A stretch of 64,000 bases of DNA. It comes from Plutella xylostella (taxonomy: Eukaryota > Arthropoda > Insecta > Lepidoptera > Plutellidae). How positions within the stretch are numbered: the stretch's first letter is position 1; every line of letters starts with the position of its first letter. This document shows, piece by piece, positions 21,501 to 36,701 of the stretch. The notes below the pieces were generated by a model. The model did no database searches. It was not told the origin of the DNA and worked only from the letters and a program-made list of their open reading frames with translations. A program made the translations under genes and the position numbers. Where the stretch lies: the NCBI RefSeq assembly GCF_932276165.1, contig NC_063982.1, positions 4,109,501 to 4,173,500 of the forward strand, written 5' to 3'.

Positions 21501-24500
21501 TTCTATGCCAAAAGTTTGCAAATTACTAATGTGTAAATGTTATGTTATGCCAAGTTGTTAATGTTATACCAAGTTATTCTAGGATTTAGTTAATGTAGAA
21601 ACTAATTATGTAACCTCATAATATAAAATAGTCAAGTTGAACATAAAATACCTATGAAATTTTTTATATTTATAAAATTTATCATGAAAAGGTAAGTTTT
21701 TAACTTTACTTACCTACTTATTGATTTTTCCCTGGATATCAGATCTGTACCTATGTAGTAAATATTTAAGTACGTACCGAGTAGGTATTATTTAAGTATG
21801 TATGTTTAGTTTATACATACTTTCCAACATGATTTCGCATTTTTACGACACACCCAATATTTTCGCTACATGTCATCGTTTACGTACCTACGTCATCATA
21901 TAAAATGGTGGGTTATATCCTTAGATTAACAATTGTATAAACCAGATGGAGTGTCAGACCAAAAGAATCGTCTTGACAAATAAAAACCCACTTCTTCCAC
22001 TGAGCTCTTTCTATTCTATTCTCTGTGGGGGTGTAAGTAGCTGCACCTGGCTCTCTCGAGTGGAACCTTTGTGCATATCCCCAAGGTCTAAAGTGCCTTC
22101 CTAAGCTTGGACCATTTCCCACCACGCTGCTCCACTGCGGGTTGGTGGGTTCACATATATCTAGATGTGCTAAATCTAGATATGCAGGTTTCCTCACGAT
22201 GTTTTCCTTCACCGTAAGAGCGATGGTATACATTGTACTTAAGTTAAAAGAACTCATTGATACATGTCAGCGGACATTATTTAGGTTGTAAGTGACACAG
22301 CATCTTCACCATCTCGTTGGTATATTGTTATTCTATGTTTACCTATATTCGTTATATCATGTCATATATCATCAGTGTGACGTCACACGTGCCATTTTGT
22401 TTTTCGATGACTTGGCACAACCCTGCTTTAGCTTAAATTATGCTTATGACCCTCAATGCTAAGAAGAGGTGTTATATGTTTTAAGTCTCTGTGTATGTGT
22501 GTATGTATGACGTACGTACGTATGATGACGCTTGGAAAAAATACTATTTATGATTTGAACGTACACACTACCTATTTATATGCGATGATATTAATTAGTT
22601 TATTATTTGTTCGTTTTTAAAGTTATTTTTTATGTCAGGTCGGGGGTTTTAAATTTAACTTTTATTTTAGTCATTTTAAAGTAGGCACCAGAAATTCTAA
22701 GGAAGGTTGTAGTAATACGGCTGAGCTACCACCAATCTATCTATAGAGAGATACTCGTAAAGTCTGAACTTTTTTTTAAAGATTGTTTAGCTGCATGTGC
22801 TGTCGCACATCGTAATCTGCTACTTCACGGTGTTGTTGGGTACAATTATATACACAACCTAACTGTTTTAAACAAATTACAATTGATAGAGAAACTTCCA
22901 AAGTCGAGGGACAAAACTACTCAATAACAGTTCTCGAGTTACTTTCATGAAACAGTAAGTTTCACCATTTCTTTTTATTACCGAGCCACGTTCATACCAT
23001 TTGAATTCTCGTTCCCTGTAAAAAGCGCGGAATTTATACGGTGAATGTGGACTGAAATATTTATTGTTAAAGTTCTTGTGTCGCTTCTGTTCGAGAATTC
23101 CTGCCGTTTGCATTCTTTGCCAGTAGCTATGAAAGGTACAGAGTGTTGCAAAAAGGGTATAGTAATGACAAAAGCACATACAGTGCCACAAACTTATCTG
23201 TTCCGGTGCGAGCTCAAGTAAATGTCTAATATTTCTACATTCTATAACATTTTAAGTTTGCTCGTAGTGGTAATTTGCCCTTGCGGTTTTTATAAACCCA
23301 TCTAATCTATATCAACAAATAATTAATTAGTACCTAATGAAATATGGATCAATATAGTTTGCTCTCACCGGAACAGATAAGTTTGTGGCACTATAACACG
23401 GAGGGACATTCTAGACAACTTTTGCGCTACTTATTTTGAAAATTCGCTAATAAGGGTTTAAATTTCCATTTTCTAAACTTATTTTGCCAGGTTGTATGTT
23501 ACTCCTCCAGTTTGTTGTTAACCTGTGGATTATAAACCCGGAAGTAAGTACAGCCTCCTAATATTAGTGTTCGTAAACGAAACCTCATTTATTATTTACT
23601 CCTCACGAGACGAGAAAGTCAAAAGTACCTACATAAACCTCTCGTCGTGAAACCGCCTAGCCGCCATCTTGGATCCAGTTTGAATAATCATTTGGGTCCG
23701 ATTGGTGTTGCCAGTTTAAAGTATGATTTTTGTTTTCTTTGCGTGAGTTCAAAATGTACTGGCAACAAGGGTGACCCGCCTGCGAATGGCCTTTGACTAC
23801 CCCTTCGGGGATTACGATTAGCATGCATAGGCCTTTCAGGCCTATCTGTAACGTACTCTAGATTATAAATCAATAAATGAGCTTGTTAGGTACTTATCTA
23901 TAGAAGTATATAACATTCACGTATATATCTGCGTATCTAAAATTTATATTGCAGTCATGGAATACTATAAGATCTTACTCGATACAATTCAGATATATCC
24001 ATTCAGTTTCTCAATACACATATACAATATTCTTTATGTTATTATATCCTACACAAGATATTCTTATTTATTATTGTACTTACATCAACATTATGCCCAG
24101 CAACTGTCTCTAAATCTCCAGATTCCGGGTAAAATCGCCCAGTTGCTGGCAACACCGGCTCTCAGACTCAAGGCCGCGTGCTAGTGGGTGCAATAAACTG
24201 GCGAAATGACGCCATTTTGAGAATTTACTGGGCCCCGGATAGCCTGTTAACTTTGCCGATGGTGACATTACACTGCCCAACGGTGACATACTAACTAGAG
24301 TATAGATTGAGGCTTCAAAGTTTGAGTGTTATTTTTATCTTCTCATAAAAAAGAGAGGTTTCTTCATTTTACGGTTGAACTGGTCCAGAGTTTCAAGAGC
24401 TGGCAAGCGCAGCGTGGGACGCTCTTCAGACCGCAGCACAGACGATCTTAGACAACCGGTAGTGCCTGGATAAGAAAGGCCAAGGGCTGAGTGTTGTGAC

Positions 24501-26598
24501 GCTCTCCTTCATAAAGGCCTCTATGTGACATATACTATGTCCAGCAGTGGATGATTACAAGCAGCAGCTGAATATTATAATAATGACAATTACCTACATA
24601 CAATATTTTCAATTTATCTTTTTCTTTTAAACGAGCTTTGTGGTAAGCGTCCACTTATCGGTATTGTAACTATCGCATGAACGGATTGAAACGGATTGTC
24701 ATAAATATATGTAAAAACGGCGTCTTCAATGCCGATGAATGAATTTCTATACAAAGAATGCTGAATTCGATGCTTTTGTTACGTACGACGCCGACAAGTA
24801 TATACAATGTATATATATATAAATTGTCACCTAAATAAAGTTAGTTTAAACCAAAGTCCAGCCACGTTTTCTCAAAAAGTCACAACGTTGAATTCCGAAA
24901 CAAACTTAACTCCATTAAGTAGGAAAAAGCCTTCGATCCGAAAGAAATTCCTTTCGACACAACATGTAATAAAGATTTGCGGTGCCGCGAGGGCGTCCCA
25001 CGCCGTAGAATGTAATTTACCGAAACACATTCGTTTCAATTACCAGTGAACGCTGTAGTTAGAAAATGGTCAAGTTGGTAGGTAGTTTGTTAGTTTTGTT
25101 TTAGTTTTTTAACTGACTTCGAAAAAGGAGAAGGTTCCCTATTCGTCTGTCTGAATGTATGTTTTTTGTTAGTATTTTTCATACCCAGAGCTTTTCAGCA
25201 ATTGCCATATTGCATTGAAAGATTTTCCCTAAATAACGCAGGGTGTTACAAAACGGCGAAAAAGGGTTACTCAGGGCCTGGGGTTAATTGTGGACAACTT
25301 ATATCCTGCGACTTTTGAAAATTCACGAAAAAAAAAATTGTAGAAACTTTGTTGGTCGCGTGCTTTTTTCCTATGGGAAGCCACAAATTACTAGTTATCC
25401 TTAGGAAAAGTCACACTTTTCGGCATTAGCAAAAACCGTTTTTTTAGTTTCTATGTAGAGGTAGAAGCTTGCCCTTTTTGGCTTATGTACCTAGTTATAT
25501 CGGCTCTGCTCGCTGTTCTAACATGCCGAATATTCGACTTAAGTATATCTTACTCAATAATTATTGAGTGACATTGCAATTTCTTTATTATTATTTTTTG
25601 CACACCTTTAACATAGTTTCTCCTGTACTTCCTGTGGGTTGACTGTTAGAAAATGCTTTTAGCATTAAGTCCACCCTTTGTACACTTATTTATGTTCTTA
25701 CATATTTGTGCAATAAAAGATTAAATAAATAAATAATATATAAATACTCACATCGAGCGACTATTAAACGTCAGAAGCCACCTTAAAACAACGCGCTAAG
25801 CTCCGAAGATTAAGAAAAACCGCTTTAATTCAATCAAAACAATCAACAAACATATATTTGTGTTTGTTTTTCCTCATAAAGCTCACTTATCCGGCTCATT
25901 GCCATTCAAGATGGCACTTTAACGTATAATCTTTAAGGACCTTTTTGTCCCGACTGCAAACGACCTCTGAAGATGATCCTCGGATTGCCTTTAAGGGGTT
26001 TTAAGCTGTATTTCCTTTGATTTAGGTTTGTTTTCCCTCGGGAGTGGGCTGCCCTAGTGATATTTAAGCGACCCATATAAGCGCTATCATTATGTTGGGT
26101 CTATCTATGTCAGGGGTGGTCGAGGATGGGCCCGCGGGGTAAACTGACAGTTGTTGTCATGACATTTTGACATGTGTGTTTATATGTTTTATCGTATATC
26201 CTGTACTTATTTAGAAAGTCGGTTAAGTTTTTACAACAATTTAACAATGTCAAACTGTAACTTATTAGAATATAAAACATTCAGGAATTATTAATTAATG
26301 TCAAATTCAAAGATTTCAGAAAACGCATCCTTATTAGTCTTCCAATCCGATCTCCTTAATCAAAATTAGTTCGATATCGTCTGTATAACCAACATGTTAA
26401 AAAAGTTTTTAAATAAATACTTTTAGAAGGCCCCTAACTTATAAGGTACTAGCTGTTCCCGCGCGCTTCGCCCTAAAAAGTTTTCCCGTGGGAATTCCGG
26501 GATAAAAAGTAGCCTATGTTCTTTCCCAGGGTCTAGCTAGACCATATGTATACCAAATTTCATTCAAATCCGTTCAGTAGTTTTGGCGTGAAAGAGTA

Positions 26599-26629
<31 letters not shown>

Positions 26630-29600
26630 CAGTTACTTTCGCATTTATAATATTAGTTAGGATTTATAAAGTTATAATCCTAACTAATCCTTAGTTAGGA
26701 TTATAACTTTATAAAGTTGGTCTCATCTGGCCAAGACTTTATGGAAGACTCTGAAGGCCGCACTACTCTGTCACGAATAAAAGAAATATTTCACTAAAAC
26801 GTGATAAGACATTCCTTTAGGACTGATCCTTTTAAACACGAGAGTCCAACAGGAAGGAATTTTATCAGTATCATTCAGCCACATACCTACTGCGAATCTT
26901 TCATCACGGGACCAACAAACTATGAAATATTGAAAAAAAAAACAAGACAAAAGAGTTTTGCTTTGCCAATACCTGTAGATTAAACAGTATTTATAACAGC
27001 GCTAGCTATCCGTTTTTAACGACGCTAAAAGAGGGGTGTTGTAATTTTCACGCGTCTGTTTATTTGTCACTTTGTTTCCGCAATATATAAGGTTGCCTGT
27101 AAGAGATCTCTCTCAGCGATAAGGCCGCCTATTGTACATTAGTTCTAGTCTATAAGTATGTTTTTTTGTAGGTACGTTTGATCGTTTTATGTGATGTTCA
27201 ATAAAGCAATATTCTATTCTATTCTATTTATCTGTGTATCTGTTTGCGGTACCGTGGCTCCTAAACGACAGCAAACCATCTACCGTCCACGTTTTATAAT
27301 AAGGGTGGCTGTGTTGTCAGATTAACCTACGCAAACAAAATTACCACCAAAAATTGTGTTTGTTTACAGGAAAGCCCTTAACACCGTTGTTTTCCACGGG
27401 TATAATAGACGAGGTTATTTCCCCAGAGTATGTTTGTCGGAACACGCGGGGAGGGTTAAATTTGAGATTACCCCGCGCGTTAAAGGGTTAAGTGATCTTA
27501 TTGAATGAAGAGTCCTTCCACGCATTATCACGTCAGGTATTTAGAATTCTCATCATTTGGGATGTAATGTAACGCTTGAGTTTCTGGAGAATATGCTTTA
27601 GGAGTCGTGATGGCGTAACGTAATAAGAAAGGTATTGGAAAGGCGGGTAAAGAAAACTTCGTGAGGAAACCTGCATATCTAGAATTGGCACATCTAGATA
27701 TGTTAACCCACCAACCCGCAGTGGACCAGTGTGGTGGGAAATGGTCCAAGCTTAGGAAGGCAGTTTAGACCTAGGGGATATGCACAAAGGTTCCATTTGA
27801 GAGAGCCAGGTGCAGGTACTTACACCCCCACAGAGAACAGAAAAGAATAGAATAGATATGACATCTAAATTTCAATTGAAAAAGTCTGGCATTCACTTAA
27901 TTCACCCCGTTTTGGTGGAGAATGGGAGGCGCCGCCGCCGCGAGCTATTTTCGTTTTCGTCTGATAAGGAAATTCTTTTGTCAACGAAGGAATTTTGAAT
28001 GCCGTCGTGAAACCATCGTTTTCTCTACGAATAAGAATATATTATAAGCACTTTTTTTACTGAAAGCCTTAGCTGAGGTAAAAACATTCAGAAATTGACG
28101 ATTTATAAAGACTTTCAGAAATATGTAGTGAAATTGTTATTACACTGAAGGCCAATGATCTCGCAATAAGAGTGGCAAAACACTGGAGGAAGTTAGCTTA
28201 GTGCATTTACACGACAGAAGAAGAAGAAGTTGTTACATTCACGGGCAATGAAAAGGTTCCACTGATAAAAGCGACAAATTACTCATAAAAGAAAAAGGCT
28301 ACATTGAATTACATTAAACAGAGCCTCAGGATATTACTAACTAAAAACGAAAACATATTTTTTTAATATAAAAAAAAAAATTGGCCGTAAGTGAAGTTGT
28401 TCGTAGACAACTTTATAAATACAACCCTACATCTTATCTATCTAATGTTTGTTTTAGTAATACCTCTTTTATTTACGTAATGGTTAAACCACTTCCGGGA
28501 TATAATAAAGTGTTCGGCTTAAAGCGATGACTTCTGAGGTTTCGCGTCAACATAACAGTATCCTTTATTTGTTATTGTATCCGATCTGATGCGAAACGCT
28601 ATATTACGTATAGTATCTGCTTTTCACGATATCTGGTGTTGATAAATCCTCATCATCATCAGCCAATAATCATCCAGTGCTGGACATAGGCCTCTCCCAA
28701 GGAGCGCCACAACACTCGGTCCTCGGCCTTCCTCATCCAACCACTACCCGCCACCCGCCTAAGGTCGTCAGTCCAGGGGGCAGGAGGGCGTCCCACGCTG
28801 CGTTTGCCTGTTCGTGGTCTCCACTCGAGAACTCGTCTACCCCAACGGTTATCGGTTCTTCGGCAAATAAGACCAGCCCACTGCCACTTCAGCTTGCATA
28901 TTTTGACAGCGAAATCCTACTAATATTACGAGTATACTCGTATTAAAAAGACGAAAGTTAGTGAGTGTGTGTGTATGTTTGTTACTTCTTAACGTCAAAA
29001 CGGCTGAACGGATTTTCATGAAATTTGGTATGGAGTTAGCAGACAACCTGGACTAACACATAGGCTTTTTATCAATAATTCCCATGGGAAAACTTTTGAA
29101 GGTGAAGCGAAGCTCGCGGGAACAGCTGGTAGGTACATAAGAATAGTCAATGGATCAAAAAACTAAGTGAGAGATTAAGAGAGATTAATTTGTTGCTATG
29201 TCACTGGAACTTTTTATTAGAATAGAATAGAATAGAAATAAAAACATAAAAAAAAAAAATCCATTGAAACTTTGTTGGTCACGTGACTTTTTTACTATGG
29301 AGTATGATTTTTCTTTTCCCGAATTGTAAAATTATGATTTCAGTTTCTGGCTTAGATACCTATACAATGCTGCACATGTAGGTTTCGGCTTAGTATACCC
29401 TTTTTGCAACACCCTGTATATACAGGCGTATTAGCGAAGTGGGTGAGGTCTCGAAGGAATTATAGCAAAAATACGCAGCGTGCTTTTAGCTTGTCTTGAT
29501 TGTGTGTTGTTGAATTCACTGAGAAACATCGTACGGTAACACCATTGGAAATGAACTTCAATATCATCATGTTCACCATCAACCTTTACAGCTCTACAGA

Positions 29601-32600
29601 CAGATACACTTGGCAAACTTATAACGCTCCTGTTTTGTTGTCGTCGTCAAGCACGATCTATTGACTCGGCTCGAGCAGGGTGCGGGGGTGAGACGGGACG
29701 CGGGGGGGGGGGATCCATAAACATAGATTTATTTACTAGCCGCCGCCGAAGCCTCCTATTGTAAGTTTTGCTGTTCATAATACGATTTCATTGTAATAAA
29801 ATTGCGACCTTAAAGAAGTTTATTGCTATCACATTCTTACAAAAATAAACTCATTTTTATTAATATTTCTACAGATTGGTAGCTTCACAATTTAACGAAC
29901 GTTAAAGAAATAAAACGTTAAATTTCGTATATATTTACAAACATCATAAGTGCCAGTCAAACATAAATTTCTGGTCTGTTAAACAAACGTATTTACCTGT
30001 TAAGTGTAAACGCACTTATAACGGTGAAATAGGTTGTAATTCTGAGAGTAAATAATATTTACTGTCAAGAGACTTGTCCAAGGAAAAGGCACTTTCCTTC
30101 AATTTTCTCAACAACCTCTTGGATTACATGAAGCAAACATCTCTTGTACGGTATAGTCGGAGGAAATACTCATTGCACAACGAATGGGAGATTTTCTTTG
30201 ACAGTTTTATAGTTCCTAAATCGTCCGATAGATGGCATGTCATGGAAGATGTCATAAATGGTACAAAGCTGTCTTAAACTAGTTAAAACTTAATATTATG
30301 CATAATATAACAGCTAGTTATCGCATATGGTTGAATTCACATACATTGGGTTTTTGTATTGGCTGAAAGGACTGGAATCCATGCCGAATTAAAAAAAAAT
30401 GCAGTGCTGTTAAGTATGAAGTTTTACTAGCGCCATCTATAATCGGTTTTTGCCTATGGTTGTTGTCTATGGTTGAAAATCTCCCATTGCATCACAGGTC
30501 GCAGACACTGTCTACCTTGGGGCCGGAGGGCTGTGTAATAAGATTTCCCCACATATTATTATTATCGGCAGCTAATAGTACCACAAAATTTGTTTAATTA
30601 GCGAAACATCGTCGCAATTAGCAAATTATCAATATCAAAAAACACAATTTGATCAAACATCTGTCAGATCTATCCACCCATGACAGTTTAATTATCACAA
30701 TAAATATGAAATGAATTCGAACCCTCCGTAGTCGAGCTGGCTTCAGTGATCGTAACATCACTGAGGTTAAGCAACAACTGGCACGGACAGCCATTGGATG
30801 GGTGACCGATTTCAAGTGGTTCTTTTCTGGACGCTTCCGTGCTTCGGACGGCACTTTAAGCCGTGGGTCTAGTCTCTTCGGGCAGCTGACATCTGACGGT
30901 CGGGTTGCCCACTTACCCGAAAACTTCATTGCATTGTACTCATTCAAAAACGGCGATACGGCTCGCAACCTATCACATCAGTACAAAATGTACAGCGAAA
31001 AGCGGGTGACTCGCTTGCGAGGACTACCCCTTCGGGGATTACAGTCGTGAGCATATGTATGTTGAAAAATATGATGGATACGTTTATCACTTGTCCATTC
31101 AAAGAATATAGTGTGGATACGACATATTAAATACGACTTTATGGTATTAAAATAGAAAATTTTAGATGAGTAATAAATATTCTAGTTACAAATGAATTTA
31201 TTCTACTTTAACTTTTGTAAATAAGTGTTCCGTAAATCTGTGCTTTAGCTTGTAGGTAAAAGTTTTGTCAAATGACAATGGATCTGCACGCGCACTATAG
31301 AAGGTTTGCTAGTGTAAGCTTCTTAGCACGTGCCACTGCTAGGAGCTCAGAATTTTATACTTGTTTAGTTTGTTGAGGATTTTTTTTTAAAGTATGACTC
31401 TACAACTCTACAGCCCGACGTAAAAGTGTAGAAAAATATAAAGTATGCTTTTGCCAATTTCGCTTTTGCCTCTTTGCAAACTTTTTTTAAGTCGGTGAGC
31501 TATGTCGTTATAAGATACATATATAGTTAGCTTAAAAAAGTGACAGTGGGCTGGTCACATCTGTCGAAGAACCGATGACCGATGAGGTAAACGTGTTCTG
31601 GAGTGGAGGCCGCGACAGGACAACGTAGTGTGGGACGCCCTCCGGCTAGATGGGGTGACGACTTGCGAAAGGTGGCTGGTAATGATTAATACGTGGGGAC
31701 AATAATAATATGTGTACACACGGCCATCCGACCCCAAGCTAGGCAGAGCCTGTGTTATGGGTATCGGACAGCTGATAATTATATCTACACAATTATTTAT
31801 TTATATATTATTATATATCTAAGCCCGAAACTAAAATCAGAATTTGGAAATTCGAGAAAAAAATATTTTTTTTCCATAGTAAAAGTCACGTGACCAACAA
31901 AGTTTCTATGGAAAATGAAATTTTTAGTTTCGGGCTTAGATATAACATGCTGCACATGTAGGTTTCGGCTTAGTATACCCTTTTTGCAACACCCTGTATA
32001 TATATATATAAATACATATTAAATATAAATATCAGCACCCAAAACCCGAGTACAAATATCTGTCTTTAAACAAATAACTGCCCCAGCCAGGAATCGAACC
32101 CGGGACCTTCGGCTTAGCAGTCAGGGCCACTAACCACTACGCCATTCGACCGTCAATGTTTGGAAGTGAAAAGCTATAGATCGCATCCAGTGGTGTGCCT
32201 TGGGCATAACCCAGCAGTGGACTGCTATAGGCTAAGTGCCGATTTCTCCATAGTCGGTTAGAGCATAACCAGGTATTAGTGGTTGACTTTTGACACATCT
32301 GTCAAGAATTTCATATGGAGATGACGTATAATTGACAACCACCAGGGATTGGTCGGTTAGGTAACCGACTATGGAGAATTTGGGGCTAATAACGCGAGGA
32401 CTCTTTGACATTAATCGATGAACGTAAATAGAAACCATAGTTTTATAAATAGAATAATATTATTTTTCCGCCCATATCCGTAGTTATTAAAATAATTTCC
32501 TAGTTACCTATAAAGAAAAATACAAACAAACAATAGAAAATCAAGCAATGAACAGAATAAACAAAGCTTTATATTTCGTAAAGAAGCACCTATCGGTATT

Positions 32601-35600
32601 TAAAAGTGATTCCGTATTTCTTGTTAAAATACACAATATTTTTTTCCTTTCTTCATTTGTTTCTTTGCAAAATCCAAAGCATTTTATTCACAAGTTATAA
32701 ACTCGCAAAGTGTAGCGAAATTGTAGCTTCGTTTCCGGATCCGGTATTTTTTCAAGTGACTGATAATAATGGCGGCGCAACAAGTGTCTCTAAAGCTTTC
32801 AGATTCATGAATGAAGCTTATTCCAGGTTTCCGTCGCTTAAAAATATAGCAGAGTTAATTTTAGGCGTTTATTGGCATAACATGCGGTGTTAGCTCAGTC
32901 GGGTAAGCGCCTGCTTCTCACGTCAGAGATGCGGATGCGGGTTCGAATCCCGGCGCTGACATGTACCAAGTACACCATCGCTCTTACGGTGAAGGAAAAC
33001 ATCGTGAGGAAACCTGCATATCTAGATTTAGAATATCTGGATATGTGAACCCACCAACCCGCAGTGAACCAGCGTGGTGGGAAATTGTCCAAGCTTAGGA
33101 AGGCAGTTTAGACCTTGGGGATATGCACAAAGGTTCCACTCGAGAGGGGACACAACGATATTTTAATACGAACTAGAAGAAGTGTACTGTTGACGTGCCT
33201 TATATGAATAAATAGGTACTTAAATAAAGTGTCTTATTTGAAATATTAAGAAGATCAATTCAAACGGGTTATATCTACCGTACACATTATCTGATAGGTT
33301 GATAATAATATATGAACGATCTAACTTTTGTTTTCAAAATTACTTATACTAAACTATCTATATATTTTACAAATAAAAAAGATAATAATATAAAATACTT
33401 ATAATATCATCCTGGCCTGGAAATATTCTACCCTTAATAAACAGGAGTTTATCAAATAGAATATTTCTTTTAGATTGCTGCCGTCGCCCGGGATGGTTCC
33501 GAGGAGGCTGGCAGCGTTCCCTCTCTGTATAGCCAGGCTGATGCGCTGGCTGAGATAGCTGCCAGCCCTCTGGTCCCTTGATACCTCGACCAGGCGCGAC
33601 GAAAGTGTCTTATTTTGAATTAGTTCGGTTAGAAGATTTGTGACTTTGTTCATTGGTCATTAGGTTCTAGGTTGAACTTAGAACGGTTTGATAGTAGGCA
33701 AATTTGGACAGTTTTTTGCTTTGACAGAAAGTCAAAACTGGACGACGGACGACCGGATGGCGCAGCGGTTAGCAACGCTGACTCTTGTGCCGAAGGTCCC
33801 GGGTTCGATTCCCGGTCGGGGCAGATATTGGTTTAAACACAGATATTTATTTTGTTCTTGGGTCTTGGATGTGCCCGTAAAATGGCGATAGGCCCGCCCC
33901 CTTTTACATTGGGACTAACATAAACACTGGCGAAAAGTGGGTGCAGCAATGCACCTCTGCCTTCCCCGCAAGGGAGTACATTAGTACAAGGTGTGAGTGT
34001 TTATATATATATGTGAGTGTTTATATTTCGTTTTGCTGCTATAACGAACTGTCAACCACTATATTGACTTTTCGTTAATGCCAAATTCAGTTTGATGTTA
34101 AAATGTATAATAATTATTCATTTATTGGCTAAAGCTTTGAGTCCGCTATTAATAGAGCTTGTCGGTTGCCTAGCAACGGTGGCGTTGGCGGCCACAGAGT
34201 AGGCTTGGGGGGTCGGATTATAGAGGTTTCAGCAAGCCTAGTACGGGGCGCATTTAAGACGTGACAAAAGTTTTGCATAGCCCTCACTCACATCGCGCAG
34301 CCTCAAGAGTGAGCGCGACGGAGAACTTTTGTCACGTCTTATTAGGGCCCTGTGCTACAGTGCCTGTGTGGTGGGAAATGGTCCAAGCTTAGGAACGCAA
34401 TAAGACCTTGGGGATATGCACATAGGTTCCATTCGAGAGAGCCAGGTGTAGGTACTTACACCCTCACAGATAATATAATAGAATAGGTGCCACTGAGATG
34501 ATATCCATAAAGTTTGAAGAGTGAAAACCTAAATACATACATTTACACTATTTACAGTCAGCTGCATAAGTAGCTGTACACTTTTGTACCTTGTCAAACT
34601 CACAAACTGCCTATTTGAACATTGAGGCTTTGTTATTTATAGTGCCACAAACTTATCTGTTCCGGTGAGAGCGAACTAAATTGGTCCATACCTCATTACT
34701 TACTGTACTAATGAATTTCATATTGACATATTGACATAGATTATATGGACCAATTTAGTTCGCTCTCACCGGAACAGATAAGTTTGTGGCACTATAGTCA
34801 TTTTGACAAGGTACAAATAAATACCTTAATTTCAGCAAAGGCGACAGTTATTACTGTTCTCTAACTGAATTGCCGAATATTCCGGGTTCGATTTCCGGCC
34901 GGATATTTGTTCTCGGCTCGACAAATTGCAACACTCGCGCTTTACTTAGGTATAAACAAAACCAAGAATTAAAGGACGAGGTCTTATCCGTTATTACCAC
35001 GGCTCGGGACTAACTTTTATGTACTTATTTAATAGAGAATTACAGTTACCTACGGTTTGAATGCTGCTACCGTACCACCGACGCGACGGCACATTATTAA
35101 TCCTTAAGCAGCATTTTTTATCTGTCAAATCCATACAAGTTAAGTCAGATTTGACAGATAAGCGATGCCACTTAACCTCTAGAGACCCAGAGACCTAAAA
35201 TTTCACCACTTTCAGTTTTCGGCGGCTGCAAACTTAACTTTGTCTGAAACCTGTCGTGGGTCTCCACATTATGTCATCGTATGAGGTCTTAATAATGTCC
35301 ATTGCTAATACGTCAGTGGTGTGACCGTAGCTGATCCCACTATATTACCAGCGCACTGTGCCCTTAGTTACCGTTCTGTAGCTTTACACCCACCCACTGA
35401 CTACTGACTGCCCACCCGCAAACAGATCAAGGGAGGGTCACTCTTTAGCGTCAATTCACACGTACCACAACCACACCACGTCGCAGCGACAAAATGTGGT
35501 CAAGCTGTGGTTACGTGTGAATTGTGTGACAGCGGCTTTTTGCAGTTGCGTTGTGGCAGCGACAAAATGTCGATGTGGTTGCGTTGTCGCTGTCATTGCG

Positions 35601-36662
35601 ATGTGGTAACCACGTCGTCGTGTGCAGTTAATACGGAAAACAGGTTGCCGCGGTGCCGCCGCCGCGTGGCGGCGTTGCGGTTGCGATGTGGTTGCGTTGT
35701 GGTTGCGATGTGGTTGCGATGTGGTCGTATTACACAGGTGGTCGATAACAACGGCAAAATGTGGCACGTGTGAATTGGATTATTCATTGTCAATACAAAA
35801 TATACGCCCGACCACATCGCGTGGTTGCGGTGTGGTTGTGGCTGTGGTGTGGTTGTGGTACGTCTGAATTGACCCTTATATCCACGAACGAACGAACGAG
35901 AGCTGTCACGCAATGGGCACGCTTAATACAACGAGATAAAGCCGTGGTTAGCGCTACCGTTTTGTTTTTCCAAAGCTTCGGAGCGCTGCGCGAACCACGG
36001 GTCTATGTCGTTGTATTAAGCGTGCCGATTGCGTGACCATTCTCGTTCGTTCGTTGGCCGATTTAGAGAGAGACCCCTAGGATCCAGATAGCTCGGCCTA
36101 GGTCAATAATGTGGGTGTAGTGTGGGTGCAATGATACAAACAGATTGTAGATGTGTGATGCACTGTACTCATCCAAAAACGGCGATACGATGTACGATAT
36201 GACTAGGGAGCAAGTATTTTTTTTTAAATAATAATTATAGTCAAAGTTATTTTAAGTATGTAGCTACTAAATTGTTGATTTGTTTTATTTTTTTTAATGC
36301 AGTGTTTACCTATAATTGTTTGTGCATCTAGTATGTATTTAGTTCTAGAATTGTACAAGTATTGATGTAACAAATGTTGGTGAACCATAATAAATAAATA
36401 AAATAAATAAACAGTTACAGTGACAATGGCACAAGTTATTCCTCGTCATTGACTTATAAATTACATCTTCGTGTAATTTTGGCATGGAAATTAAGAATTA
36501 CTTTACTTGGAATACATCTAGCTTAATAACGCTGCCTGCAATATTGAAGTAAGTAGGTACCTATATTGAATTGTGTATCAAAATATTACCAACTAAAAAC
36601 AAAAATCTTGTGTTAAAATGATAAATTAATCCTAACTAATATTATAAATGCGAAAGTAACTG

Positions 36663-36701
<39 letters not shown>

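Noticed and set aside
22877..23191. 104-codon minus ORF
   Set aside because: Overlaps a MITE end and has no recognisable domain; length is within chance for AT-poor patches.
30074..30277. 67-codon ORF
   Set aside because: No domain or context; could be chance.
35456..35913. Several overlapping ORFs of 80-106 codons
   Set aside because: All lie in the repeat-rich TIR element; the open frames follow from its strand-biased GC-rich words.
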